Shown one piece after another: positions 15,132 through 24,475 of a stretch of 64,000 nucleotides of DNA. Source of the stretch: Lewinellaceae bacterium. Lineage in GTDB: Bacteria; Bacteroidota; Bacteroidia; Chitinophagales; Saprospiraceae. The position numbers and the translations under genes are program-made. The notes under the pieces were generated by a model that was given only the letters and a program-made list of their open reading frames with translations, did not search any database and was not told the origin of the DNA. The stretch spans positions 62,001 to 126,000 of the forward strand of contig JADJRC010000016.1 of the NCBI GenBank assembly GCA_016712415.1, written 5' to 3'. Numbering within the stretch: the stretch's first letter is position 1; every line of letters begins with the position of its first letter.

Positions 15132-17946
15132 TTATCTTGAAATAAGAAACTTTGTAAACTGGACATTATCTTCTAATGAGCGAACCCTCAGCGTATAAAT
15201 TCCTTGAGATATCGCTTGAATTTGGATACTAAAAACGCGCATTTGATCAAGCTGCCCGGCGAGCAATATTCTGCCGTTAATATCGCGGAGCTCCCATGAA
15301 CCATTGATTTCATTGGGCAACTCTACCAATACCTGATCCGTGGCGGGATTGGGGAATACCCGTATATCGGACCCGGGATCAGTGCGGTTATTGGATTTGC
15401 GCTGCTGGACGCAATTACCGGACAAACCTGTTTCTTCATGCGGGAGTAGTTGAAGCCACTCTTCTTCTGGCAACATGTACAGGGCGGTTATCGCCGTGCT
15501 GCCAGCCGTATCCGGACACTGTGCCGCGATTGCCCTCAATTGATTCAACATGCTTTCGTCGGGTATAATGCCTGAAAACTGACCGAGCCGAATGGCAAAA
15601 ATGGTTTTCCAGTTTGCTTCCTGCGCAGTAGACGCGGTAATTGAACCGAGTAACTGTTGCGCAAGCGGAATTGACACCTGGCGTTGTATTGCGATCTGTT
15701 GCTTTTGCACAGAGCGGTTAGTAAAATTGGTTTTCCAGGCGTTCAATATTTCCTGCCTGGTCGAAACTATCGAATATTCCAGCGCTTCTGTCGGGCTGAT
15801 ACTGCCGGTTGCTTCATCCATGCCCTGCAATTGTTCCAAAAGCGATATGCGTTGACTATCAAGCATGTCAAGGTTGCTGTTTTGTATCGCTGTAGTCTGG
15901 TAAATGGTACCGTAGATGGCGTATTCGACCCCTGCTAATTGGCCGGCTGTCGTATTGTATTCATTCGAGTAGAAATTGCTTATCGATATGTCTTCATTGA
16001 TTAATGTCGGGAGCCGGAGCAATTTATACATCAACCTGCGTTTTTCTTCCCATGCCGACGTTGTATTTGCGCCTGTAGCACCGGTCGATATCTGGATATC
16101 GTAGCCAGTCAGCATGATTTCGCCTTCTTCTCCAAAGGTGGCCGGTTGTATGCAAGCCGTTTCCGGCCCAGGGGCGAATTGTAAAATATTGCCTTGAAAG
16201 ACTGTGGGAGAGAAAGGCAGAATGTTCTGAGGAAGGGTCAATCGGTTTGGCGGTGTTCCTGTCCACGTTGAGTTGTTTGTAACGTTTCGAGCCAGCGTCC
16301 ATCGGTTTGCCGTTCGGGTATGTGTTCCGATAAATCCCATGTTCATGTTGTTCGAGTTATCCTGTACTCTCAGGGAACGCAGGTGATCGTTCATGGCATT
16401 CTGCCAAAGTCCCAGGTTATTGAAAACCCCGAAAAAATGAATACCGTGCTCGAAGTTATGTACTGAATCACCACACATGGTTACGTTGGGAATATCCTCC
16501 ATGTGGATGCCGCAGTAACCTGTGCGGTTGTTTCCTCCCAAACCTATACAGTTGTTATTTTGCAGCCGGTGATTTATGCCGTTGCCATAGAGCATGGATA
16601 TCCCCCACCTAAGCGTGCTGAGAAATCCCATTCCCTGATTATAAACGACATTGTTGCCCAAAATCCGGAATCTGTCGGCAAGCCCGGCCTGTATTTCAAT
16701 GCCGTTTTGGCGGTGGTCCACAGTTGCGGTAGCCGTGATATTATTATTGGAAATCAACCCAATATCGAGTGAGGGGAAGGGGGCGGTCACCAATATGCCG
16801 CGCTGTTGCAACATAAAGGTATTGGTTGCAAGTCCGTTCATGGTAATATCATTCCCCGAAATGTCAAGGCTGGTCAGGGTCGGATTTCCTGCCGATGTAC
16901 GTGAGTTTCTGTCAACCCTGATACCTGTCTTTGTAAAACCGCTGAAATTGTTATGAATCGTCAATACATTATTCCGAATGTATATAAAATCAGTATTCAG
17001 GTTGGTGTTGGAAGAGAGGCCTGATCGCCCGGTTACATCGAACGTATTACTATATACATCCAGTTCAGACCCTTCTGCCCAAATGCCGTGGGTCGCCTGG
17101 TTGAAATAGCAGTTCGAAACGGTAAGCGCACCGTTAATACATCTTATCCCGTTATTACTGAATGATACACTCGGGTTTGTGACCATATTCTGAAAGTCGC
17201 AACCTATTACGAATGCATCGGTATTTTCCAAAAAAAGACCAAAGTGCATGTTTCTGAAAAAACTTGTACCCCAGTAGGATGGTATGGACGCTACCGCTGT
17301 GTTAAGGTAAATGCCTGCAAAAGAGGTGCCTGTATGAGCCGGGGAAAGTGTGTTGAAAGGTGGCAAAAGCGGGGAAGTACAATCGAAGATATTGTCGCTG
17401 AAAAAGTAAAATTGACGGACGCAATGCCGGCGGTCGCACTCCCGTTTCGGATTCCGATATGATTGCGGTCGAATTTGACCGTGTACAAAGCCGCCGCCGC
17501 ACCGTCGTCAAGGGTAATTGCGGCCTGGGCGTCCTGGATTTCTCCAAAGAATATCGCAATGGATGCGACAGATTTTACATAGAATCCCTGCCACATTTGG
17601 TTACAGGAATAGAACCTTGAATTGAGGCAGGTTATTGATACTACCCCATCAGTAACGATTTGAGCACCTTGTTCCATCTCGACCGTGCAGTTATCAAAAG
17701 TTATGTTTCGGTCTGCTTTCAGTATCCCATTTATCCGGATTTTTTGATTCTGGAAATAGATGCCATTGGGGTAGGGCACGGAAAGGAAGTGTACGTTCTG
17801 CTGGTTTTGACTGTTGATGGGAGTGCCAATAGTAATGCTTACCGGCTCGTTAGCATATTGCTGGCAAAGTGTCTGGGCCGGGAGATATGCGCCCAGGAAT
17901 GAAAGAACTACTATAATGGATGAGGTAATTACCCCCCCCCCCTCAT
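15132..17946 (-). CDS. T9SS beta-helix surface protein, interrupted by frame changes
   Basis: Full length would be about 937 residues. The frame from ATG 17946 (MRGG...) meets an 11-base C tract (17932-17942; G on the coding strand); 9 or 12 bases would join it to a good signal peptide (VVLSFLGAYLPAQ). Another upstream ATG at 18016 is in the same frame. The coding then runs to 17401-17405, where a 5-base A/T run shifts frame (one base missing); from there 744 codons are open to the stop. The body is a right-handed parallel beta-helix: short strands with repeated N residues such as NTFDVTGRSGL, YIRNNVLTIHNNFSG, VYNQGMGFLS. The end VFPNPATDQVLVEL...FTKFLISR is a T9SS domain. Probably a surface or carbohydrate-linked protein. 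Either a pseudogene, a phase-variable gene, or sequencing error. Confidence 0.8.
17932..17942 (-). repeat. Homopolymeric tract of 11 C (11 G on coding strand)
   Basis: The longest homopolymer I see in the window, placed at codons 2-5 of the beta-helix protein. Length modulo 3 decides whether the signal peptide is in frame; the 11 seen puts it out of frame. Confidence 0.85.
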
Positions 17947-18016
17947 ATTGGAGAAAAAAACATGTAACAAGAAAGATAAAAGGGACAATGCAGGAGATAA
18001 AATCAGTTTTTGCATG

Positions 18017-18408
18017 ACAGAAGAATATTTTGATGAACTCAGATGTGCACAGCCGATCTGGTAGTCAAGCGTATTAAAAAAATGTAGTATTCAAAAATAC
18101 AGCATTTTAGTTGTATTAATGAATCCCCTACAAAACTTTAACGTTTTTCGTCATGCTTGGTGCTGGCAGCAGGTATTTTTCATTTAATTTCTTGGAAAGG
18201 ATACACCTCTTTGGGAGGCAATGTGCCTCCGCTTACTCCAAATGATTCTTCCAATTTGTCCGCTTGGATGTCGCGTTGTGCTTTTGGGCGACGACGAATT
18301 TGACGGCATTCACTCGCCAGTACTGCACATATTCATCCTGTCCGGTCAAAAATTTGATTCTCGCCCATTTTTTCCAACATTTGCCGAAGTTTAATCAAAC
18401 TGAAGCAC
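18017..18408. other. Intergenic region without a gene
   Basis: About 390 bases between divergent genes. On the reverse strand TATTTTTG (plus-strand CAAAAATA, 18092-18099) fits a -7 element for the beta-helix gene. Nothing else identifiable; no RNA gene fold seen. Confidence 0.4.
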
Positions 18409-19890
18409 ATGACATTCGACGAATACCGCAAACACGACGCGCTCGGCCTGGCTGCACTGGTACAGCAGGGCGACACCACGCCCGAGGCACTGGTGGACAT
18501 CGCCATCTGCCGCATCGAAGAACTGAACCCTTCACTCAATGCCGTGATCCATACCATGTACGACGAAGCACGCGCGTCGGCCAAACAAGTCGACCGCAAA
18601 GCGCCTTTTGCCGGGGTGCCTTTCCTGCTGAAAGACCTGGGTATGGAAGTCAAGGGAGCGCCCATGCGCTCGGGATGCCGGGGTTACAACAACTTCGTGT
18701 CGGAACAGGACAGCTTTGCCGTGCAAAAAATGCGGGCGGCAGGACTGATCTTCCTGGGCAAGACCAATACGCCGGAATTCGGCCTCACGCCGTTTACCGA
18801 GCCGCTGTTGTTCGGTCCAACGCACAACCCCTGGAACAAGGCATACACCACCGCAGGCTCCAGCGGTGGCTCGGCAGCAGCCGTGGCCTCGGGCATGGTG
18901 CCTATGGCCACGGCCAACGACGGCGGCGGGAGCATCCGTATGCCGGCGTCGTGCTGCGGCCTGTTCGGACTGAAACCCTCGCGCGGGCGCGTGTCGTGGG
19001 GGCGTATGTTCGGCGATATGTGGAACGGCGCGGCGGTGGAAGGCTGCGTCAGCCGCAGCGTGCGCGACTCGGCTGCCTATCTCGATGCCATTATGGGCCC
19101 CGGTCCCGGCGATCCGTACACCATCGAACGCCCGCAACGCCCCTATCTGGAGGAGGTCGCCACGGCGCCGGGCAAACTGCGCATCGCCTTTACCACCGCC
19201 CATACGCTCGGGCATGAGGTCGATCCCGCCTGCCTGGCAGCCGTCGCACGCACCGTCGAAATCCTGCGCAGCGAGGGACATCAGGTAGAAGAGGTGGCAT
19301 TGCCGTACCATAAAGAGGAACTTACCCGATCTTTTCTAACGATAGTGGCGGGTGAAGTGGCTGCCGAATTGCGCGTCCTCGGCGATTACCTCGGTCGCCC
19401 GGTCCGGACCTCCGACGTCGAGCCGAATACCTACGCCCTGCACCTGCTCGGCAAATCGTACACAGCCTCGGATTATGCCTACGCCAAACACAAATGGAAC
19501 GAACTCTGCCGCCGCATCGCCGGTTTTCACGGCACTTATGACCTCCTGCTGACGCCGACGCTCGCGCAGCGGCCTTTCCGCACCGGCGCGCTGCAAAACA
19601 CGCCGGCAGAAAAGCGACTGGTGGCCTTTGTCAACACGCTGGGTATCGCCGCCGCCGTGCGCAGCCAGGTCGATCCGCTGGCCGAAAAAATTTATGACTG
19701 GATGCCCTGGACGGGATTTGCCAACATGACCGGCCAGCCATCCATGTCGGTGCCCCTGTACTGGACGGAAGAGGAAAATCTGCCGGTCGGGGTGATGTTT
19801 ACCGGGCGTTTCGGGGAGGAGGATTTGATGTTCCGGCTGGCCGGGCAGTTGGAAAAGGCGGCGCCGTGGTGGGATAGGGTGCCGGGGTAG
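18409..19890 (+). CDS. Amidase signature family enzyme
   Basis: 493 residues, the usual amidase length. The Ser-cisSer-Lys triad is visible: Lys in PFLLKDLG (about residue 74), the first Ser in TTAGSSGGSAAAVASG, and the nucleophile region in DGGGSIRMPASCCGLFGLKPSRGR. The family hydrolyses carboxamides to acid and ammonia. It is not GatA: the glutamine amidotransferase partners gatB/gatC are absent and the length and C-terminus (NMTGQPSMSVPLYWT, LPVGVMFTGRFGEEDLMFRLAGQLE) fit stand-alone aliphatic or aryl-acid amidases. Substrate cannot be told. No signal peptide, so cytoplasmic. It stands alone between reverse-strand genes. Confidence 0.93.
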   Translation: MTFDEYRKHDALGLAALVQQGDTTPEALVDIAICRIEELNPSLNAVIHTMYDEARASAKQVDRKAPFAGVPFLLKDLGMEVKGAPMRSGCRGYNNFVSEQDSFAVQKMRAAGLIFLGKTNTPEFGLTPFTEPLLFGPTHNPWNKAYTTAGSSGGSAAAVASGMVPMATANDGGGSIRMPASCCGLFGLKPSRGRVSWGRMFGDMWNGAAVEGCVSRSVRDSAAYLDAIMGPGPGDPYTIERPQRPYLEEVATAPGKLRIAFTTAHTLGHEVDPACLAAVARTVEILRSEGHQVEEVALPYHKEELTRSFLTIVAGEVAAELRVLGDYLGRPVRTSDVEPNTYALHLLGKSYTASDYAYAKHKWNELCRRIAGFHGTYDLLLTPTLAQRPFRTGALQNTPAEKRLVAFVNTLGIAAAVRSQVDPLAEKIYDWMPWTGFANMTGQPSMSVPLYWTEEENLPVGVMFTGRFGEEDLMFRLAGQLEKAAPWWDRVPG

Positions 19891-20017
19891 TTGTGGGTAA
19901 AGCACTGTGTTTTGAGGTTACGCGCCCGTATATCGGACGGGTGTTTACAACATGACAAGGCGTGATGGTGTCGCTGGTTTTTGTTCGAAGGGTAGTTTAA
20001 CGAAATGCGCATTGAGA

Positions 20018-21499
20018 CTAAAAGTCATAGCATTTAATCTTGTTCCGCTTCTGTCGCCCGCTCCTGCTTTTTCCACCGCCGTCATTTCTCCATGCCCCCA
20101 ACGAAAAACCATTGATTTTCAGCCCGATATAAACATCTGCGCCCGTCAGTTTCTCTTTTTTGAAAAAACTGCCCAGGTTGTCCGTACCCAGGTAGAGCAC
20201 GCCCAGCCTGGCCGCCAGGCCCATGCGCAGCGAACGCCAGTCGTTCAGAACGACAGGCAGGGAGAGCGATAGCCAGCGGTGTTCGTAGCGCGGTACGATC
20301 GCGACGGTGCTGGGTCGCTGGAGACTGTATTTCAGCAGGGGAATGCGCTGCACCGCCACAGCGGCGGCGTACAGGTGCGGCGCGAGTTTGGCGTCGAGTT
20401 GTACGGACAGTGCCGTCGGAAGACCCATCGAAAAGGCGCGCGCCTGCAGCGATGTCGCCGGATCACCCAGAAAAGCCTGGCTGGCATCGGTAATCAGGTC
20501 GTGCGGGTCGGTGCGCGGCGGAAAGTCGGCGTCGGATACGGTAACTGTCGTATCAAATTCGATGTGGTGGCGCTCCGCGCTTTTGCCGTAGCGGATAAAC
20601 CCGAGGTCGAGCAGCGACACGCCGAGTTTCCACCGGTAGTCCTCGTCGGAGTCGCCTTCCTCGTCTGGTTCGGCCCAGACAAAGCCGAGGTCGATGCCGA
20701 AGCCTGTTCCCTGCACCCGCAGGCGCACCGAATCCGTGTTGTCGGTGAGGTTGCCGGTGGTGAGGGCATAGTCCCAGCGTGCGCTGCCGAAGGCCACGGT
20801 ATCGCCGGGGCGCTGCGTGTAATCGAAGGCCGATTGTGCGCGGGTAAAAGCGCTTTCAAAACCCAGCAGCAGGCGTGGCGTGATACCGAATGCCGTGTAA
20901 ATGTCCGCGTCGGTGTTGCGATGACTGTAGTGCAGCCCGATCTCGCTCCAGGCCATGAGTTGTACGCCCGTCCTGGGAATGTTGATCGTGGTGTTGACAG
21001 GCACATCACTGATGGTGCGGTAGGCCAGCACAGAAGGAATTTTATAGGAAGAAATGCCTGTTCGGAAAGCCGTGACAAGCCCGATCACATTATTTTCCCC
21101 GAAACGAAAACTGAATGACGGTCCGGCAACCCGCGCCTGTGCCACGGCGCGCATACGACTTTTGGCGTCAAAATAATTCTGAAAAATAGCGTCGCTGGCA
21201 GGCGGATTTTCTGCGGTGGTGTCGGTCACGGCAATAATCCGGTCCGAATGGCGGAGCGCATTTTGGAGACTGGTATTTTGCAGGTACAGGTAGGCGTTTT
21301 CAGCAAAAACATCTGCGGAGAACAGGCTGACCTCCCAGTTGTTGGGATTGAAGGCTGTGTTGGCGGGGTTCAATGCGGCGCTGTATATTCCGGCGTAGCG
21401 TTCCAGGCGCATACCAAGTTGCTCCTGGGCGGCAGAGAATTGCGGAAACATACATACAACGGCAAAAACCGCCGGAAAACGAAGGACGGATCGGTTCAT
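20018..21499 (-). CDS. DUF5723 family outer-membrane protein
   Basis: 493 residues. Signal peptide MNRSVLRFPAVFAVVCMFPQFSAAQ. The start of the mature protein, RYAGIYSAALNPANTAFNPNNWEVSL, is the DUF5723 hallmark, in which early residues name ALNPA. The rest is a long barrel-like series of amphipathic strands (GPSFSFRFGENNVIGLVT, DADIYTAFGITPRLLLGFE). Function unknown; members are predicted outer-membrane barrels related to PorV/FadL-type channels. It begins 25 bases after the M16 peptidase stop and so is probably the last gene of a terC-M16-DUF5723 transcript. The extreme C-terminus is polar (KSRSGRQKRNKIKCYDF), unusual for a barrel but ending in Phe. Confidence 0.82.
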   Translation of the reverse strand: MNRSVLRFPAVFAVVCMFPQFSAAQEQLGMRLERYAGIYSAALNPANTAFNPNNWEVSLFSADVFAENAYLYLQNTSLQNALRHSDRIIAVTDTTAENPPASDAIFQNYFDAKSRMRAVAQARVAGPSFSFRFGENNVIGLVTAFRTGISSYKIPSVLAYRTISDVPVNTTINIPRTGVQLMAWSEIGLHYSHRNTDADIYTAFGITPRLLLGFESAFTRAQSAFDYTQRPGDTVAFGSARWDYALTTGNLTDNTDSVRLRVQGTGFGIDLGFVWAEPDEEGDSDEDYRWKLGVSLLDLGFIRYGKSAERHHIEFDTTVTVSDADFPPRTDPHDLITDASQAFLGDPATSLQARAFSMGLPTALSVQLDAKLAPHLYAAAVAVQRIPLLKYSLQRPSTVAIVPRYEHRWLSLSLPVVLNDWRSLRMGLAARLGVLYLGTDNLGSFFKKEKLTGADVYIGLKINGFSLGAWRNDGGGKSRSGRQKRNKIKCYDF

Positions 21500-21524
21500 G
21501 GACAGGAAGAAATAAGCGATTATT

Positions 21525-22760
21525 CTACGTAGGAACGTAGATCAGGGTCGCAGAATTGTCTTCCCGAAACAGCGAATTGGCCACCCGGTGCAAGTCGTGC
21601 GGGGTGACGTTGAGGTAAATGCCCACCTCTTCGTTCATCAGTTCGGCGCGGTCGAGCAGTTCGTAAAATGCCAGGTTCTGCGCCTTGTTCAGCACGCTGG
21701 TCTCCGAAAACACGACGGTGCTTTCAAAGCGGTGCTGTATCTTTTTCAACTCGCGGTCGTCGATCACTTCTTTTTTCAGCAGTTCAAGTTCTTCCCAAAT
21801 GGCTTTGAGTGCCGCTTCAGGACTGACATTTTCGGCCGGGCGCCCTTCGATGACCAGTAGTCCCGGATCTATATTGCCGGTTACATAGGCATCGATCTGC
21901 GAGAACACCTGGCGTTCTTTCAGCAGGCGGCGGTACAGGCGCGACGAGGGCCCCTGGGCCAGCACATCGGTCAGCAGGTCGACGCAATAGAAATCGGGAT
22001 GCAGCCGGGCGGGCGTCCGGAAGGTGAGGAATACCGCCGGGACGGGCACTTTGGCGAGCAGGGTTTTTTGGTGGTGCTCCGTTTGGGGTGGTTCGGGGGG
22101 GAGGTTGTGGGTGATTGCAGGGCCGGCGGGTATGGCGCCAAACCACTTTTCCGCCAGTTGCAGGGCTTCATCGGTGCGTACGTTGCCGGCAATGCACAAT
22201 ACGGCGTTATTCGGGGTGTACCAGTTTTTATAAAAAGCGCGTACATCGTCGATCGAGGCATTGGCGACGTGTTCGGGCGCCAGCCCGATCACCGGCCAGC
22301 GGTAAGGGTGTTCGCGGTACATCAGTTCGGACAAGTGGTGCCAGGCGTCGCCATAGGGTTCGTTGAGGCAGGTTTCCATAAACTCCTCGACCACCACTTT
22401 TTGCTGCACATTCAGGGCCCGCTTGGAGATGCTCAGGGCCATCATCCGGTCGCTCTCAAGCCATAGCGCCGTTTCATAGTTTTCGGCGGGCAGTATTTCG
22501 TAAAAAGAGGTGTAATCATTGGTCGTGTAGGCGTTGTTTTCCCCGCCTGCGCGCTGCAGGGGATCGTCAAAATCCGACACGTTTTTGCTGCCTGCAAACA
22601 TCAGGTGCTCGAACAGGTGGGCAAATCCCGTTTTGTCGGACTGTTCGTTGCGCGAGCCGACGTAGTAGGTGATGTTCACAGCCGCGAGCGGGGTCGACTT
22701 GTCTTCGTGCACCAGTACGCGCAGTCCGTTGGATAATATTTTCCGGGTAAAATTGACCAT
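21525..22760 (-). CDS. M16 family zinc peptidase (insulinase-like)
   Basis: 411 residues, a single M16A+M16C half as in many bacterial PqqL/MPP-like proteins. The inverted zinc motif HLFEH (FAHLFEHLMFAG, residues about 48-52) supplies two His and the catalytic Glu; the third ligand is the Glu in the VVVEEFMETCLNEPY segment about 70 residues later. The second half (VFLTFRTPARLHPDFYCVDLLTDVLAQGPSSRLYRRL) is the family's inactive-like C domain. No signal peptide, so the protease is likely cytoplasmic, perhaps with a partner. It degrades peptides. Spacing of 28 bases to terC and 25 to DUF5723 suggests one operon. Confidence 0.93.
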   Translation of the reverse strand: MVNFTRKILSNGLRVLVHEDKSTPLAAVNITYYVGSRNEQSDKTGFAHLFEHLMFAGSKNVSDFDDPLQRAGGENNAYTTNDYTSFYEILPAENYETALWLESDRMMALSISKRALNVQQKVVVEEFMETCLNEPYGDAWHHLSELMYREHPYRWPVIGLAPEHVANASIDDVRAFYKNWYTPNNAVLCIAGNVRTDEALQLAEKWFGAIPAGPAITHNLPPEPPQTEHHQKTLLAKVPVPAVFLTFRTPARLHPDFYCVDLLTDVLAQGPSSRLYRRLLKERQVFSQIDAYVTGNIDPGLLVIEGRPAENVSPEAALKAIWEELELLKKEVIDDRELKKIQHRFESTVVFSETSVLNKAQNLAFYELLDRAELMNEEVGIYLNVTPHDLHRVANSLFREDNSATLIYVPT

Positions 22761-22788
22761 TGTTCAGACCGTAAATGTCGGCGAAAGC

Positions 22789-23616
22789 CTATTTGGAATG
22801 ATTGGGGTGCACGGGTGTCCCGGCATTTTTTTCGGTGGTATCCTGTTGCTGCGCCTGTTTTTTGGGCCAGCCGAAAAAGCGGGAGGTCAGGATGGGGATA
22901 AAGAAAAAGCCGGCCGTAATGACTGACACAAGCATGTCTGCCGATTCGCCGTCGATAGTTCTGGCCCATTCGGTATCCTCGTAAAAATGGCAGGGCAGGG
23001 ACAAAAACAATTTGATTCCGAGAATACCGATGACCATGAAGGCGCTGGTTTCGAGAAACGGGTACCGTTCCAGCAGGGTCACAAACCACTGTGCCACAAA
23101 GCGCATGGCCAGAATACCGATAAAGACGCCGATACAGATCAGGTAAATATTATCGGTGAATGCCACGGCGGCAAACACATTGTCGAGCGAAAACGCGAGG
23201 TCCATGATCTCTACCGCAACTACGGTCGCCCAAAAGGAGCCGATCAGCCCGAACGACATTTTGTAAAACCATTTTTCTTCCTTGACGAGTGCGTCGTCTT
23301 CTTTCTCCGGGGTGGCTTTCCGCCTGAAATAGTCAATGGTCAGGTACATGAGGTAAACGCCGCCCAATGGTTTCAACCACCATATTTTGATCAGCCACGC
23401 GGCGAAAATGAGACACAGCCCGCGAAAAATATAAGCGCCGAGAATACCATAGCGCAGCGCCTTGGCGCGCTGGTGCGGGGGAAGGTCCAACACCATAGTG
23501 GCGAGTACGGCTGCGTTGTCGACCGACAACAGGCTTTCAATGATGATGAGGTTAAAAATAATGATCAGGGCGTTCTCCCAATCACTGCCCGATATATGTT
23601 GCAGAAGTTCTGTCAT
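22789..23616 (-). CDS. TerC family membrane protein
   Basis: 275 residues with about seven hydrophobic segments. The two diagnostic acidic motifs are present in helices: LLSVDNAAVLATMV (residue 29-42) and DLAFSLDNVFAAVAF (around 140-154). TerC-family proteins are metal exporters, best known for manganese, or tellurium-resistance related. The C-terminal tail (residues about 250-275) is polar and disordered. It is likely the first gene of a terC-M16-DUF5723 operon. Metal specificity cannot be read from sequence; no metal-sensing riboswitch was recognised upstream. Confidence 0.9.
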   Translation of the reverse strand: MTELLQHISGSDWENALIIIFNLIIIESLLSVDNAAVLATMVLDLPPHQRAKALRYGILGAYIFRGLCLIFAAWLIKIWWLKPLGGVYLMYLTIDYFRRKATPEKEDDALVKEEKWFYKMSFGLIGSFWATVVAVEIMDLAFSLDNVFAAVAFTDNIYLICIGVFIGILAMRFVAQWFVTLLERYPFLETSAFMVIGILGIKLFLSLPCHFYEDTEWARTIDGESADMLVSVITAGFFFIPILTSRFFGWPKKQAQQQDTTEKNAGTPVHPNHSK

Positions 23617-23726
23617 TAAATGCTGCCTGGTTAAAAGGATTAGCGAAACGTTTTTTTTGCCAAAAAGATGTTCGTTTCAAGGTGAAGCCGTTTTGGGGCT
23701 GCAAATTTGACACAATTTGGACATAC

Positions 23727-23784
23727 TTTGCAAAAAAGAAAGACGGATAACATCCGCCGGTTTTCGGGCGAAGGTTATCCGTCT
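23727..23784 (-). terminator. Terminator after the coiled-coil gene (reverse strand)
   Basis: AGACGGATAAC and GTTATCCGTCT form an 11-bp stem; on the reverse strand TTTCTTTTTTG follows. It ends the 23830-24345 gene. Confidence 0.85.
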
Positions 23785-23829
23785 GCAAAATCCCCACCAC
23801 TAACGTTTAAAGTGTAGGTCCGGAAAAAA

Positions 23830-24345
23830 TTATTGTTCCTGTGCCTGCTTCAGCAGGGCATCGGAATCCTGGAGCAATGTTTCCAGTTCGCGTTGCAGCT
23901 GTTCTTTCCGGCGTTGCTGGTCGGCTGCTTTGCCGGCTTTTATCTTTTCCGCTTTCGGATCGGCTTTCAGCGTTTTTTTGCCGGATGGCGCCGGGGCGGC
24001 CTCGGGCGGTTCATTCTGCTCGATCTTGTCCAGCTCCCCTTGCAGGGCAGATTTGCGCTGCTCCAGTTCATCCAGTCTTTTCAGCATGGATGCGTCGAGG
24101 TGCTGGGCGCGCTCCCGCACCGCTTTGTATGCACTGCCCAGTTTCTCCAGCGCCGCGTCGTATTTGCCGGCGTCGAATTTCGACTTTTCCGACTTGACCA
24201 ACTGGCCCACCGAAACCACTACATCGCGAACCTGTCCGAATATTTTTCTGGAGTTGTCCTTTTCTGTGTCCGTGCCGAAAAAGTAATTATAGATCAAAAT
24301 GCCGGCTACCAGCAAGGCGCCGTATTTAAGCAGGGTGCGGATCAT
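23830..24345 (-). CDS. Hypothetical membrane-anchored coiled-coil protein
   Basis: 171 residues. One N-terminal helix (LLKYGALLVAGILIYNYFFG, residues 5-24) anchors it in the inner membrane; the rest is charged and strongly helical, with heptad-like KRLDELEQRKSALQGELDKI and a Pro/Ala/Lys-rich linker (about residues 112-145) before a final helix. No named domain recognised. A TATCTTTG promoter element lies 31 bases upstream and a strong terminator follows, so it is transcribed alone. Confidence 0.7.
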   Translation of the reverse strand: MIRTLLKYGALLVAGILIYNYFFGTDTEKDNSRKIFGQVRDVVVSVGQLVKSEKSKFDAGKYDAALEKLGSAYKAVRERAQHLDASMLKRLDELEQRKSALQGELDKIEQNEPPEAAPAPSGKKTLKADPKAEKIKAGKAADQQRRKEQLQRELETLLQDSDALLKQAQEQ

Positions 24346-24376
24346 AGTATGTCTGTTTTGTTGTTAGGAATGCAAG

Positions 24377-24384
24377 CAAAGATA
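24377..24384 (-). promoter_or_regulatory. -7 element TATCTTTG (reverse strand)
   Basis: Perfect TAnnTTTG match reading CAAAGATA on the plus strand, 31 bases ahead of the ATG at 24345. Confidence 0.6.
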
Positions 24385-24390
24385 ACAACA

Positions 24391-24452
24391 AAAACAGTTA
24401 GCGGGTAGCGGATGAGTGCGTGACATAACCACGCACGGACCCGCTACCCGCT
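24391..24452 (-). terminator. Terminator after the DUF4397 gene (reverse strand)
   Basis: AGCGGGTAGCGG and CCGCTACCCGCT form an outer stem and GTGCGT/ACGCAC an inner one. On the reverse strand the hairpin is followed by TAACTGTTTTTG. Confidence 0.82.
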
Positions 24453-24475
24453 GCAATATCAAACTCCGCTACCTT

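Noticed and set aside
18409..19890. GatA subunit of Glu-tRNA amidotransferase
   Set aside because: gatB and gatC are not nearby and the C-terminal pattern fits stand-alone amidases.
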